From positions 1 to 42,191 of the forward strand of contig NZ_FZOC01000012.1 in the NCBI RefSeq assembly GCF_900188225.1: 42,191 nucleotides of DNA, in the 5' to 3' direction. Shown piece by piece: positions 30,470 through 40,868 of this stretch. This stretch comes from Humidesulfovibrio mexicanus (GTDB lineage Bacteria; Desulfobacterota; Desulfovibrionia; Desulfovibrionales; Desulfovibrionaceae). The notes under the pieces were generated by a model. That model made no database searches, was not told the DNA's origin, and saw only the letters and a list, made by a program, of their open reading frames with translations. Within the stretch, counting starts at the first letter, position 1, and each line of letters starts with the position of its first letter. Position numbers and translations under genes: made by a program.

Positions 30470-31170
30470 AAACATTTCGGCCCGGCGCCGCTCGGCATCG
30501 ACTACTTCGATAAGCTGCTCGAACGCATCCGCGACATACGCAGCTCGGAGAAGGTCTTCAACCGCAAGGTTCGCGACATCTTCGCGCTCTCGACCGATTA
30601 TGGCGACCACGCCCAGGAGGCGTTGCCCCACTTCTTCCAGAAGATGCAGAACAAGATGCACTGGGCGGCCACAGGCCAAACCGCCGCCGAACTCATTCGC
30701 AGCCGGGCCAAGGCCGAAAAACCGAACATTGGCCTGACCGCATTTGCTGGTGACAAGGTGCAGCGCAAAGCCGTGACCACGGCTAAGGACTACCTCGACG
30801 CGGAAGAGCTGGACACCCTCAACCGTATCGTCTCCATGTACCTGGAATACGCGGAGATGCAGGCAAAACGCCGCCAGGTCATCTACCATGGCCGAGTGGG
30901 AGGAGCGCCAGGATGGCTTCCTGACCTTCAATGAACTGCCCGTGCTGACCCATGCCGGGCGCATGCGCATGGACGCGGCCTAAGCCCCACGCCCTGGAGC
31001 AGTACGAGGCCTTCCACTCCGCCCGGCTGGAGCGCATCCGGCAGGTGGAGGTCGAAGAGGACGCGCGCCAAGACGCAGCGCTGGATCAGGCAGCCAAGGC
31101 CGTTGAAGCGTTTGCCCCCAAGGGCGGGGATGGAAAGACGCCCAAGGGCGGCAAGGGAGGCTCAGCATGA
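30470..31170 (+). pseudogene. Frameshifted rhuM-type gene
   Basis: The sequence reads in one frame as GIDYFDKLLERIRDIRSSEK, then VFNRKVRDIFALSTDYGD, WAATGQTAAELIRSRAKAEK and NIGLTAFAGDKVQRKAVTTA up to about 30885. It continues in a second frame (WEERQDGFLTFNELPVLTH) and in a third (HALEQYEAFHSARLERIRQV) to 31170. That order is the second half of RhuM-family proteins, which commonly accompany type I restriction genes. The N-terminal half is missing and two frameshifts break the rest, so no full product can be made. A stretch of AP(K)GGDGKTPKGGKGGS ends it. Confidence 0.8.
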
Positions 31171-31225
31171 GCTCCCCGCGCGACGAGGGCTTGGCTCCGG
31201 GGTGAAATGGCTGGACGAGGTGGCA
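31168..31225 (+). pseudogene. Trace of an hsdS (type I specificity subunit) start
   Basis: An ATG overlaps the end of the rhuM remnant, and shortly afterwards GSGVKWLDEV is readable in a neighbouring frame. Similar GVxWLxEVP motifs open type I specificity domains. Nothing recognisable follows to 31490. A deletion probably removed the gene. Confidence 0.35.
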
Positions 31226-31491
31226 ACAGCCGAGGATTTCTCTGAAGTTCAGCCAAGGCAAGCGCAGCATGCGCGAGGTGACGGCATGGTCGCTACATCA
31301 GTGACAGCTGAAGGCGCCCGACTTGTCGATGCGTATACCTTGGGAGCCCAGGGACAACGAATGGCCCGGTATAGTGCAGGAAAAAGAAAGGCTCCCCGAG
31401 GCTTGGAGACTGTTCCGGCTGCAATTGCCGGGGGTTGCCAAGGCGGGGAGCGCTGAGATGACTTAAAGAATATCCCCGGACAATCAGCATG

Positions 31492-32055
31492 TCAATGGGG
31501 GCACGGACAACGCTTCAGAATGCGGTACAAGGTCTGCCGACTCACTCCGAACTCCTGGGTCAGGGCCTTCTTCTCCTCGCAAGCATCCGCCCGCATCTTT
31601 ATCGTGCGCTCCAATTCAGGGGTGAGCTTCCGCTCCCGGCCCAGGTGCTTGCCCAGGGACTTGGCCTTGGCAATGCCCTCACGCTGGCGTTCCTTGATGA
31701 GCGTCCGCTCGAACTCGGCCACGGCCCCGATGATCTGGAGCTGAAGCCGCTGGAAGGGATCATCTTGCCCAGAGAAGGCCAGCCACTCCTTTAGGAACTG
31801 GACCGTCACGCCCTTGCCTGTAAGCTGTCCCAGGAGCCGCAGGAGGTCTTGGAGGTTGCGGGCAAGGCGGTCGATGGAGTGGACGTGCAGGGTGTCGCCT
31901 TCGCGCACATAGTCCAGGCAGAGCAGGAGCTGTGGCCGGGCTGTGTCAGCCGCGCTGGCCTTGTCCTCAAAGATCTTGTCCAGGGCCACCCCTTCAAGCT
32001 GCCTGTCCGTCTTCTGATCCGTGGTGCTGACTCGCACGTACCCGATGTTTGTCAT
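31492..32055 (-). CDS. Serine recombinase (resolvase/invertase family)
   Basis: 187 residues. The ATG at 32055 is chosen since GAGGAGG is 8 bases upstream; an ATG six bases earlier is too close to it. The N-terminal catalytic domain has NIGYVRVSTTDQ with nucleophile S10 and IDRLARNLQDLL. The long E helix and a C-terminal HTH (ALTQEFGVSRQTLYRILKR) complete a full small resolvase. It resembles Tn3-type resolvases and DNA invertases. No transposase or obvious inverted element ends are seen nearby, so it is a lone remnant or serves the island. Confidence 0.93.
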   Translation of the reverse strand: MTNIGYVRVSTTDQKTDRQLEGVALDKIFEDKASAADTARPQLLLCLDYVREGDTLHVHSIDRLARNLQDLLRLLGQLTGKGVTVQFLKEWLAFSGQDDPFQRLQLQIIGAVAEFERTLIKERQREGIAKAKSLGKHLGRERKLTPELERTIKMRADACEEKKALTQEFGVSRQTLYRILKRCPCPH

Positions 32056-32811
32056 GTCCATGTCCTCCTCGTGGTGGTGTCGCCGGTCGCGCGTCACGAA
32101 AGGTCACAGGCAATTCGCGAAGACGTGTCAACGTGATCCAAAAGAACATTATGCGACATGGCAAAAGGCCGCTTGCTGGGCAAGGGCGGTACGTTGCGAA
32201 AGGTTTACCTTTTGAGCAATTATTCTCAAACACTCTCCGCATTACGGCTCCCTAGACAAAGGAGCGAATATGAGGCTCAGAGCCAAAGCGGCTGTAGATG
32301 AAGTTAGAGCCCACGGACGTGGTGTAAATTCTGAGGTTGCCCGGTGGGATATCCCTCTCCCCCCGCCTGAACTTCTTGCTTCGTACGTACATCGCAAAGA
32401 TGCGGAAAAACCAGGACAACGCCAGCGCAGCTCATTACGCCGCCATAGAGGCTCCAGGACGCGTCACATCGCCTTGGACACCTATCTTTGTGGCGACCCT
32501 TCACGACATGCCTGCATAGGGCCCTTTACGCTAACTCTAGCGGGTGAGGACAGCCCCCCCGGGCTTCTTTGCGGCGTACACCGCCCAAGGCATTTACCGA
32601 AACCTCTTTGCTATAATACAAGTCAATACAAATAGAAAATCGTATTGACAGAACGAATCGGCCGAGCTACTCAGCGCTTCCGATCAACTCGCGGATAGCG
32701 GTTGGGCGTTTGTTGTAGAAGCGCTTGGCATCGTCCAGGAAACCTTGCGGCTCCCATCGCTTTGAGACTCCCCCGGACCGCCTTCCGCCTTAACGTGGAG
32801 GCTTGGGACGC
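32056..32811. other. Gene-free gap between resolvase and two-partner secretion genes
   Basis: About 750 bases without a credible gene. Open frames here lack starts and have no recognisable products. The final part holds the regulatory-looking sequence listed at 32612-32649. Confidence 0.5.
32612..32649 (+). promoter_or_regulatory. TATAAT box and inverted repeat upstream of the secretion operon
   Basis: A perfect TATAAT (32612-32617) is followed at once by GTCAATAC (32622-32629) and its inverted copy GTATTGAC (32642-32649), spaced 12 bases. The -35 region is poor. The layout suits a repressed or activated promoter about 160 bases before the transporter gene. Confidence 0.4.
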
Positions 32812-34578
32812 TTGCAGCGACGTCATATAACCATCGCCCTGACATTCAGAACCATGCTGCTCTGCGCGGCAAGTGGTGTCCTCTTCCCGCTCCTGGCGGC
32901 CCATGCCGCTCCAACGGCGGAGGCAATCCGCCAGCAGGAGCAGATCGTCCGTGGCGAGGAAGAGCGCCAGCGCCAACTGGAAAAACAGCACAAGGAGATG
33001 CTGGAGCGCCAGCCGCAAGCCATCGACCTCGGGCAGCAGAAAACTGCGGAGGAGCCTGTGGACGACTCCGTGTGCGTGCAGATCGACAGCATCATGCTGC
33101 GCGGGGCGGCGCTGCTCAGCGCTTCCGCCAAGGCGAAGCTCACCGCCCCCTATGCCGGGCGCTGCCTGTCCATGCGCCACATCAAGGAACTCATCCGCGA
33201 CATCACCAACCATTACGTCGAGCAAGGCTACGTCACCACCCGCGCCTATGTCGCCCCGCAGGACCTAGCCTCACGCATCCTTGAAATCACTGTGGTCGAA
33301 GGGACCATCGAGGGCATTCAGCTCAACCAAAACGATCCCTCCGACCAGCGCCGCGTACGTTCCGCCTTTCCGTGGCTGCAGGGCAAGCCGCTGAACCTGC
33401 GCGACATCGAGCAGGGGCTGGACCAGCTGAACCGCCTGCCTTCCAGCAACGCCAAGATGGAGATCGTGCCGGGCGCGCAGCAGGGGACAAGCCGCATCGT
33501 CATCACGGACCAGCAGGCCAAGTCCTGGCGGGTGCGCGCCAGCGTGGACAACTCCGGACAAAAGAGCACGGGCGTGAACCAGTATACGCTGTCCTTCGAC
33601 AAGGACAATCTGCTGGGCGTGAATGACATGCTCACCGTCAACTGGAACGCCGACGCCGACACCTTGGCGAGCTTCGAGCGGCACAAAAGCGAGAGCTCTT
33701 CGTTCTACTATTCCGTGCCTCTCGGCTACTGGACCATCACGGGCAGCGCGAGCTTCTTCGACTACCACACCCATCTTGAGAGCGGCGGGGCCGCGTACCT
33801 CAGCACCGGCAACACCACGACCTACACCCTTGATGTGAGCCGCGTGCTGCACCGCAATGCGGACGGCAAGACCAGCGCCGGGGTGTCGTTCACCACCAAG
33901 AAGATCAACAACTTTCTGGAGCACGAGCGGCTGGAGGCCAGCAGCTATGACCTGAGCATAGCCAAGGCCTCGCTGGACCACAGCCAGCGCCTGCTTGGCG
34001 GCGTGCTCAGCCTGGGCGGCGAGTACCACCTGGGCCTGCCGGTGCTTGATGCGCCCAAGGACAAGACTACCGAGCTCAGCGCGCCCAAGCATGAGTTCTA
34101 CAAGCTGGTCTTTTCGGTTGGCTACATGCGCCCTTTCGCCTTGCTGGGGCATGAGTTCACCTTCAGCACGCGCGGACAAGCGCAGTGGACGCCGGACACC
34201 TTGTACAACTCCGAGCGTCTGAACCTCGGCAGCCGCTACACTGTGCGCGGCTTCCAGCGCGACACCATTTCCGGCGACTCCGGCGGGTATGTGCGCAACG
34301 AGCTTTCCACCCCGGTGCTGCCGGAAAAGCAGCGCCCCGCCTGGCTCACCGAGACCTTCGGCGTGCCGCAGGCCTATCTCGGCTACGATGCCGGGTTCAT
34401 CCACAAGGACGAGACGGACACCTACGAGCGCGGCACCCTGCAGGGCGCCGCCTTGGGCCTGCGGGCCTCTGGCGAGCGTTTCGCAACTGACCTTTGCCTT
34501 TCACACGCCCTGGATGCTCCAGCCTTTATGAAGAATCGAGATTGGGAACTCTATTGGACGTTCAGCATTAAAATCTAA
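32812..34578 (+). CDS. Two-partner secretion transporter (CdiB/ShlB/FhaC type)
   Basis: About 588 residues. The TTG at 32812 is placed 10 bases after GGAGG, while another TTG at 32803 is too close. A signal peptide (to about AAHA) is followed by a Glu/Gln-rich helix, then two POTRA-like domains (about 75-230; VEQGYVTTRAYVAPQDL, LPSSNAKMEIVPG) and a 16-strand outer-membrane barrel. The barrel carries TVRGFQRD near residue 478, the VRGF motif of Omp85/TpsB. It exports the adjacent 2082-residue TpsA protein. The gap to that gene is 27 bases. Confidence 0.93.
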   Translation: MQRRHITIALTFRTMLLCAASGVLFPLLAAHAAPTAEAIRQQEQIVRGEEERQRQLEKQHKEMLERQPQAIDLGQQKTAEEPVDDSVCVQIDSIMLRGAALLSASAKAKLTAPYAGRCLSMRHIKELIRDITNHYVEQGYVTTRAYVAPQDLASRILEITVVEGTIEGIQLNQNDPSDQRRVRSAFPWLQGKPLNLRDIEQGLDQLNRLPSSNAKMEIVPGAQQGTSRIVITDQQAKSWRVRASVDNSGQKSTGVNQYTLSFDKDNLLGVNDMLTVNWNADADTLASFERHKSESSSFYYSVPLGYWTITGSASFFDYHTHLESGGAAYLSTGNTTTYTLDVSRVLHRNADGKTSAGVSFTTKKINNFLEHERLEASSYDLSIAKASLDHSQRLLGGVLSLGGEYHLGLPVLDAPKDKTTELSAPKHEFYKLVFSVGYMRPFALLGHEFTFSTRGQAQWTPDTLYNSERLNLGSRYTVRGFQRDTISGDSGGYVRNELSTPVLPEKQRPAWLTETFGVPQAYLGYDAGFIHKDETDTYERGTLQGAALGLRASGERFATDLCLSHALDAPAFMKNRDWELYWTFSIKI

Positions 34579-34605
34579 TTGTCTGACATCTTTGGAAGGT
34601 CTTAA

Positions 34606-37600
34606 ATGAATACCAAACTGAAGCATGTTCTTGCCAATCTTCTTGTCGTCTTACTGGTCCTGGAGCCGTTCTCCTTTGCCATGGCCGGGGGCATCACCGT
34701 GGCCCCGGGCGCTCCCGCTTCCAAGCAGCCCACCATGGACGCCGCACCCAACGGCGTACAGGTCGTCAACATCGTCAAGCCGAACGCCTCCGGCCTTTCG
34801 CACAACCAGTTCGACCAGTTCAACGTGCCCAGCCAGGGCGTGATCATCAACAACAGCAACAAGGTGGGCGTGTCCCAGCTCGGCGGCGCCATTTCAGGCA
34901 ATGCGAACTTCGGCGGCGGGGCCGAGGCCCGGATCATCCTCAACGAGGTCACAGGCAGCAGCCGTTCGCGCATCGAGGGCTACACCGAAATCTTCGGTTT
35001 TGCCGCACAGTACATTTTGGCCAACCCCAACGGCATCAGCGTCAATGGCGGCGGGTTCATCAACACGCCCAAGGCCACGTTGACCACGGGCGTGCCGCGT
35101 TTTGACGGCGCTGGCGGGCTCCTGGGCCTCGACGTGCGCCGGGGCGATGTGCTCATCGAGGGCCAGGGACTCAACGCTGGCAACCTTGACGCCTTTGAGA
35201 TCGTCAGCCGCACGGCGAAGATCAATGCCGAGCTCCACGCCAGGAACCTGAGCATCATTGCCGGGCAGGGCAGCTATGACCCGGCCACGGGGCAAAGCAC
35301 GCCGCTTGCGCCCGACGGCTCCACCGCGCCAATGTTCGCCCTCGACTCCACGGCTCTGGGCGGCATGTATGCCCAGCGCATCACGTTCGTGGGCACGGAG
35401 GCCGGGGTGGGCGTCAATCTTGGCGGCATCATCCGCGCCACGGACCAGCTCACCCTGACCGCCGACGGCAAGATCCAGCTCGCCGGGGCGGTCTCCTCGG
35501 ACAAGGACGCTGCTGTGGCGTCCCGAAGCGGCTCTGTCGAGATTTCCGGCAAGCTTGGCGCGGGCGGGACTGCGGGCGTCGAGGCGGCGCAGGAGCTGCG
35601 CCTAACTTCCCCGGCCGTGGGCGACGCGCCTCTGCTCTACGGCCAGAACGTCAACATCACCGCAAAGACGCTGAACAATGTCGATGGGCAGGTGCTTGCT
35701 GAAACTGCCCTTGCTGCTGCGGTCAGTGCTGACGCAGCCAACTCCGGGACCATCTATTCCGGCTCCGGACTCACGCTCGCCACGACCGGCTCCCTGCGCA
35801 ACGCAGGCCAGGTTCTGGCCAAGAACAGCCTGGACATCACCACAACAGGCCGCATGGAGAATTCCGGGAAGGTGCAGTCCGGCGGCACAGCCTCCGTGCG
35901 GTCCGCTGGCGACATCGACAACGCGGGCGGCGAGATTCTCGCTCAGGGCGGCATGGCCCTGGAGGCAACGGGGAACGTCGCCAACACGGGCACCATCAAC
36001 ACCACCGGTCTGGCGAGCATCAGCGCCGGGGGCATTCTGTCCAACACCGGTGGGAGCATCTCTTCGCACGGCGATCTCGAACTGGCCGCAACCGGCAGCC
36101 TGAGCAACACCGGCGCCATCTACTCCGGCGCTTCCGGCGTCGTGCGCGCCCCCAGCCTGCTCAACAGCTCCACCGGGCAGATTCTGGCTCTGGGCAATCT
36201 GCTGTTTGAAAACGCCGCGAGCTTGGAGAATCGGGGACTCCTCCGCGCTGGCCAAGTGGCCACCATGACCACGGGTGGCTTCTCCAACCAAGGGGGCCAG
36301 ATTCTTGCCCAGTCCGGCATCGCACTGAATGCCTCGGCGGATGTCGAAAACACCGGCACCTTCAATTCCGGCGGGTTCGGCGCCTACCGCACCACCGGTC
36401 TGCTGCGCAACACCGGAAGCATCCTCACCCAGGGCGATGCGACGTTCAGCAGCGCCGGAGACCTTGTCAATACGGGCATTTTGCAGTTTGGTGGGCGGCT
36501 TGAGTATGTTTTGGGCGGCAATCTGCTGAACACCGGCGGCCAGATTCTCGTCACCGGCGACAGCCTGCTGACGGCCAGCGGCGACCTGACGAACACGGGC
36601 CTTCTCTTCACCGGGGGAACAGCCACGTACGCGGTTGGCGGCACCCTGCTGAACAACCGGGGCCAGATGCTGTCATCCGGCGACATGCTGCTGCGGGGCG
36701 CTGCTCCCGGAACGCGGATGCTCAAGCTCCAGAACGACTCCGGCCTGATCGAATCCCTGCACGGTTCCATCGGCATCAAGGCCGACAGCGTGGTGAACAA
36801 CAACCTGGATTTCAGCCTGGAAGAAGGGGCCATTCAGGGGACGAGAAAAGAAGGCGGGCTCGCTGTCTATTCGAACGATTATTCCGCGGCCTACTATACG
36901 GTGTTCAACTGGGCCACCGGGCACTCCCCCGACTCTGGGACATACGCCTCGGACGCCAAGCGGTTGCCTGCCGATTACGCCCAGACCATTGGCCTGGATA
37001 TCGCCCGGAACATCTTCTCCCTGGCCGAGATAACCGCCGCAGTGGCCAAGACGGAGGAAGAGCTCGCCGCAACGCCGGACACAACCCGGCAGACCCATGT
37101 CAACTGGATCAAGAACAATATCGTCGCCACTCAGGGGCCTTATTCTGTTGTGTGTCGTGCTGGCCAGCGTTGTGAGCTCTTGGCCTACGAGGCCATCACG
37201 ACCACCGACCGTGTCACCGGCCTGGACAAGGGGGGAAGCATCGCCGCCAGCACGAGCATCGCCGTCGATGCCGGGCAGTTCACCAACACGGTCAGCAAAG
37301 TCTTCACGACTACGGGCGACATCACCATCAATGCCGCCAACTTTGAAAACATCGGCAAGGATGTCTATGAGCGCACCACGGTCAAATGGGGACGCGGATT
37401 CAGGAATACTGTAAAAAACAAGGGCACGTATTCCGAGGGCAACGGCCAGGAACTGGTGCAGACCCCTGTGGGCTACGCCTATGGCAGTCTCAGCGCGGGC
37501 GGCAAGGTGACCATCACCGCCGCGCATGTGCAAAACGGCATTGCCGAGAATTCCGGCGTGGCCAGCTCCACCAGCGGCAGCGCCACAACGCCGGACGCTC

Positions 37601-40600
37601 CACAGGGGGCCATCATCGCCCCGCCGAGCCAGGCCGCCAACGGCCAGACGCTCAGCGACATGGGCAGCGTCATCGGCGCGCTCCCCCAGGGCGGCCTGTT
37701 CAGCCTCAACGCCACGCCCGGCCACCACTACCTGGTGGAGACCAACCCGGCGCTGACCAGCATGGCCAGCTTCTACGGTTCGGACTACTTCCTCAGCCGC
37801 GCGGGCATCGATCTGGACAAGACCCATCAGCAGCTCTTGGGCGATGCCTTTTATGAAACCACGCTGGTGCGTGAGCAGGTGTTCTCCCTCACCGGCAAGC
37901 GCCTCTTGAGCTCCTCCGCCACCAGCGATGCCGAGCAGATGCAGGCCCTCATGGACAGCGCCCTGCGCGCCAAAGCCTCCCTCGATCTCACCATCGGCGT
38001 GGCCCTGAGCGAGGCCCAGCTTGCCCAGCTCACCGAAGACATCGTCTGGCTGGAGAAGACCGTTGTCGACGGGCACGAGGTGCTGGCGCCCAAGGTCTAC
38101 CTGGCAAGCGCCAGCCTGGAGAAGATCGCCCAGGGCGGCTCGGTCATCGTGGGCAAGGATGTCGCCATCAGCGCCACCGGCGACGCCAGCAACACAGGGC
38201 TGATCCAGGCGGCCAACACCCTCACCATCAACGCGGCCAACATCTTCAATACCTCCGGCGCGCTTCAGGGCCAGGCCGCCGCCCTGGCCGCAACGGACTC
38301 CCTCACCAACACCAGCGGGCTCATCAAGGGCGGGGAAGTCACCCTCGCCGCAGGCAAGAACATCGTCTCCGATACGGCGAGCATCACCTTCGCCTCGTCC
38401 AACACCACGAGCACCGTCGCGGGCACGCGGGGCCGCATCGAGGCCGGCGGCAACCTGAACATGCAGGCGGGAGAGAACATCTCGCTTCTTGGCAGCGACG
38501 CCGCGGCGGGCGGCAGCGCCACCTTGAGCGCGGGCAAGGACGTGGTCGTCTCCGCCCAGCAGACCAAGAGCAGCTTCGCCACCTCGCAGGGCTCCAAGTA
38601 CAGCGCCAGCAGCAGCGTGGTGGCCAACCAGGCCGCGACGCTGACCTCCGGCGGCGCGCTCGCCGTCACCGCCGGGCAGGACCTCCTCGTCCACGGCAGC
38701 ACGGTGCAGGCGGGCGGCGACGCCAGCCTTTCCGCCGGGCGCAACCTCTCCATCACCTCGGCCACGGATAAGTACGAGTTCTCCCGCCACCTCCAGTCCA
38801 AGAGCGGCGGCCTGTTTGGCGGCAAAAGCTCGGAGTCCGCCTCGGGCAGCAGCAGCACCAGCGTGGCCTCCCGGGTCTCCGCAGGCGGCGCGCTTACCGC
38901 CGAGGCGGGCAAGGCCGGCGCGGGCGATCTCGTGGTGGCGGGCAGCAAGGTCAGCGCCACACAGGACGTCAAACTGGCTGCAGCAAGCAACGCAAACATC
39001 TTGGCGGCGCAGATGACGAGCTCCAGCCAGTCCCAGAGCAGCAGCTCTGGTTTCGGTGGGCTCATCTCCTCCTCTGGTTCGAAGGAGAACCGGAAGGTGA
39101 CCACGGAACGCAGCGAGATCGCCGCAGGGGGCGATATCAGCGTTGAGGCGCAGAAGGACATCACGCTGACCGCCGCGAAGATCACCTCCGGCGGTGAGAC
39201 CCAACTTGTGGCGAAAAACGGCAACGTCTCCCTCCTGACCAGCAAAGACAGCGAGTATAACCGCAGCGTCTCCTCCAACGTCGGCTGGCTGACGTGGTCG
39301 TCCCAGGACAAGGGCAAGAGCGCCGAGACCGTCGTCAATACGCTCATCGCCACAGGCAAGGGCCTCACCATCACCAGCCGCGACGGCGTCACGGTCGAGT
39401 ACAAGCAGACCGGCGACTTGCGCCAGGATATTCAGCAGCTTTCCCAGGCCCAGGGCCTGGAATGGATGGGCGAGCTGCTCAAGCGCGACGACGTCAACTG
39501 GAAAGGAGTCCAGGAACAGTACGAGAGCTGGAACAAGAAGGATGGCGGGCTTTCTCCCGCAGCTACCATCGTGCTGGCCATTGCGGCTTCTGCGGCTACC
39601 GCTGGCGCGGCTTCAGAGCTTGCCCTGTATGTTACGGGCCTGCAGATTGGAGAAGGCGGCGCTTTGTTGGCCTCAGGGGTTGCGGCCAATGCCATGCAAA
39701 TCGCCACCTATTCAGCATTACAGGCGGGCATCGTCTCCATAGCCGCTAAAACCGCCACCGGAGTAGTGGATGCCGCCGCTGGCGGCGACCTGGGCAAGAA
39801 CCTGGGCTCCATGCTGACCGAGGAAGGCGTCCGTTCACTCTTGGCCAGCATGGTGCTGGCGGGGAATATGAGTGCCATGGGCAGCACCTTTGCCACCTAT
39901 CCCGCAGCAGGCAGAGTATTGGCGACAACGGCGGTAAAAACGATTACCAGCAACATTGTCGGCGGGCAGGAATTGGAAAAAGCCTTTCTCACCTCCCTGG
40001 GCTCCTCCTTCGGCAGCTACGTCAAAGGCGAAATCACTGCAGCAGAGTTGAATAAAACCGTCAGCCTCGTCCTGAATGGCGCGGCTGGCGCGGCTGGCGC
40101 GGCCCTGGCCGGAGGCGACCCGCTTCAAGGCGCCATGAGCGCCATTGCGGGAGAGCTGGCAGAGAACATTAAAGTTGCGCCGCTCACAGCGGAGCAACTT
40201 GAAAAAGACAAGGATTTTGCGGTGCAAAGTGCGTGTGCTTACTCCGGAGAATGCCCAGAACTTGGAAACAGCAAAGTGGTGTCCAAGGCAGAATTGGAAA
40301 AAGCAGGTATTGCCCTGGATAAGCTGATAGATCCCAAAAGTGGACTGAGCATGACCGTCTATTACAACGACGCAAGCAAAGTTCTTTCTGTGGCAGTGCG
40401 CGGCACCGACGAGCTTGTGGACGTCAAGGCTGATATCGAGCAGGCGATTGGCAAGGTCGGCGACCAACTTCGCGAAGCCGCATTTAAAGATAATATTGCA
40501 GCATTACGTACCATGGCCAACACCCTCGGAGCAACCTTGGTGGCCACCGGGCATTCCCTGGGCGGCGGTGTCGCCACAGCCCTTGCCTCATTTAAAGAGT

Positions 40601-40854
40601 TTGACCGGGCCGTGGTCTTTAATCCCGCAGCCTTGCACGTAAACACTATCGCGGCTTTAGGCGGTGATAGCGAAAGGGCACAGCTCCTCACCACCGCTTA
40701 TGTCAGCAGGGGCGATATGCTCACAAACCTTCAGGACCTTATCTTAAATCACGTTGTGGACACCAAAACCGTTGGTACGCGGGTAACGGTGGAAGGCGGC
40801 GGCCTGCATGGCGTTAACGGGGTGCTCAACGCCTTTGGCGTTGCCACAAAGTAG
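34606..40854 (+). CDS. CdiA/TpsA-type giant exoprotein with lipase-like C-terminal toxin
   Basis: 2082 residues. A signal peptide (to about AMA, 27) precedes the TPS secretion domain (30-250) with NIVKPNASGLSHNQFDQFNV and NPNG at 140-143. Filamentous haemagglutinin repeats (about 370-730; NTGxI, GGQILAQSG units), a Gln/Ser/Ala-rich second repeat block (about 1270-1550) and a Gly/Ala hydrophobic segment (about 1650-1850) follow. The last 200 residues are an alpha/beta-hydrolase of the class-3 lipase type: AVRGTDEL, nucleophile S1984 in GHSLGGG, probable acid D2037 in SRGDMLT and H2068 in GGLHGVNG. No VENN motif is seen. Phospholipid attack on a target cell is inferred. The next gene is a candidate immunity lipoprotein. 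Confidence 0.92.
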   Translation: MNTKLKHVLANLLVVLLVLEPFSFAMAGGITVAPGAPASKQPTMDAAPNGVQVVNIVKPNASGLSHNQFDQFNVPSQGVIINNSNKVGVSQLGGAISGNANFGGGAEARIILNEVTGSSRSRIEGYTEIFGFAAQYILANPNGISVNGGGFINTPKATLTTGVPRFDGAGGLLGLDVRRGDVLIEGQGLNAGNLDAFEIVSRTAKINAELHARNLSIIAGQGSYDPATGQSTPLAPDGSTAPMFALDSTALGGMYAQRITFVGTEAGVGVNLGGIIRATDQLTLTADGKIQLAGAVSSDKDAAVASRSGSVEISGKLGAGGTAGVEAAQELRLTSPAVGDAPLLYGQNVNITAKTLNNVDGQVLAETALAAAVSADAANSGTIYSGSGLTLATTGSLRNAGQVLAKNSLDITTTGRMENSGKVQSGGTASVRSAGDIDNAGGEILAQGGMALEATGNVANTGTINTTGLASISAGGILSNTGGSISSHGDLELAATGSLSNTGAIYSGASGVVRAPSLLNSSTGQILALGNLLFENAASLENRGLLRAGQVATMTTGGFSNQGGQILAQSGIALNASADVENTGTFNSGGFGAYRTTGLLRNTGSILTQGDATFSSAGDLVNTGILQFGGRLEYVLGGNLLNTGGQILVTGDSLLTASGDLTNTGLLFTGGTATYAVGGTLLNNRGQMLSSGDMLLRGAAPGTRMLKLQNDSGLIESLHGSIGIKADSVVNNNLDFSLEEGAIQGTRKEGGLAVYSNDYSAAYYTVFNWATGHSPDSGTYASDAKRLPADYAQTIGLDIARNIFSLAEITAAVAKTEEELAATPDTTRQTHVNWIKNNIVATQGPYSVVCRAGQRCELLAYEAITTTDRVTGLDKGGSIAASTSIAVDAGQFTNTVSKVFTTTGDITINAANFENIGKDVYERTTVKWGRGFRNTVKNKGTYSEGNGQELVQTPVGYAYGSLSAGGKVTITAAHVQNGIAENSGVASSTSGSATTPDAPQGAIIAPPSQAANGQTLSDMGSVIGALPQGGLFSLNATPGHHYLVETNPALTSMASFYGSDYFLSRAGIDLDKTHQQLLGDAFYETTLVREQVFSLTGKRLLSSSATSDAEQMQALMDSALRAKASLDLTIGVALSEAQLAQLTEDIVWLEKTVVDGHEVLAPKVYLASASLEKIAQGGSVIVGKDVAISATGDASNTGLIQAANTLTINAANIFNTSGALQGQAAALAATDSLTNTSGLIKGGEVTLAAGKNIVSDTASITFASSNTTSTVAGTRGRIEAGGNLNMQAGENISLLGSDAAAGGSATLSAGKDVVVSAQQTKSSFATSQGSKYSASSSVVANQAATLTSGGALAVTAGQDLLVHGSTVQAGGDASLSAGRNLSITSATDKYEFSRHLQSKSGGLFGGKSSESASGSSSTSVASRVSAGGALTAEAGKAGAGDLVVAGSKVSATQDVKLAAASNANILAAQMTSSSQSQSSSSGFGGLISSSGSKENRKVTTERSEIAAGGDISVEAQKDITLTAAKITSGGETQLVAKNGNVSLLTSKDSEYNRSVSSNVGWLTWSSQDKGKSAETVVNTLIATGKGLTITSRDGVTVEYKQTGDLRQDIQQLSQAQGLEWMGELLKRDDVNWKGVQEQYESWNKKDGGLSPAATIVLAIAASAATAGAASELALYVTGLQIGEGGALLASGVAANAMQIATYSALQAGIVSIAAKTATGVVDAAAGGDLGKNLGSMLTEEGVRSLLASMVLAGNMSAMGSTFATYPAAGRVLATTAVKTITSNIVGGQELEKAFLTSLGSSFGSYVKGEITAAELNKTVSLVLNGAAGAAGAALAGGDPLQGAMSAIAGELAENIKVAPLTAEQLEKDKDFAVQSACAYSGECPELGNSKVVSKAELEKAGIALDKLIDPKSGLSMTVYYNDASKVLSVAVRGTDELVDVKADIEQAIGKVGDQLREAAFKDNIAALRTMANTLGATLVATGHSLGGGVATALASFKEFDRAVVFNPAALHVNTIAALGGDSERAQLLTTAYVSRGDMLTNLQDLILNHVVDTKTVGTRVTVEGGGLHGVNGVLNAFGVATK

Positions 40855-40868
40855 AGAAGGAACAGGAT

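Noticed and set aside
32270-32635. Plus-strand frame of 121 codons before the transporter gene
   Set aside because: Arg/His/Pro-rich nonsense-like product with no signal, domain or good start.
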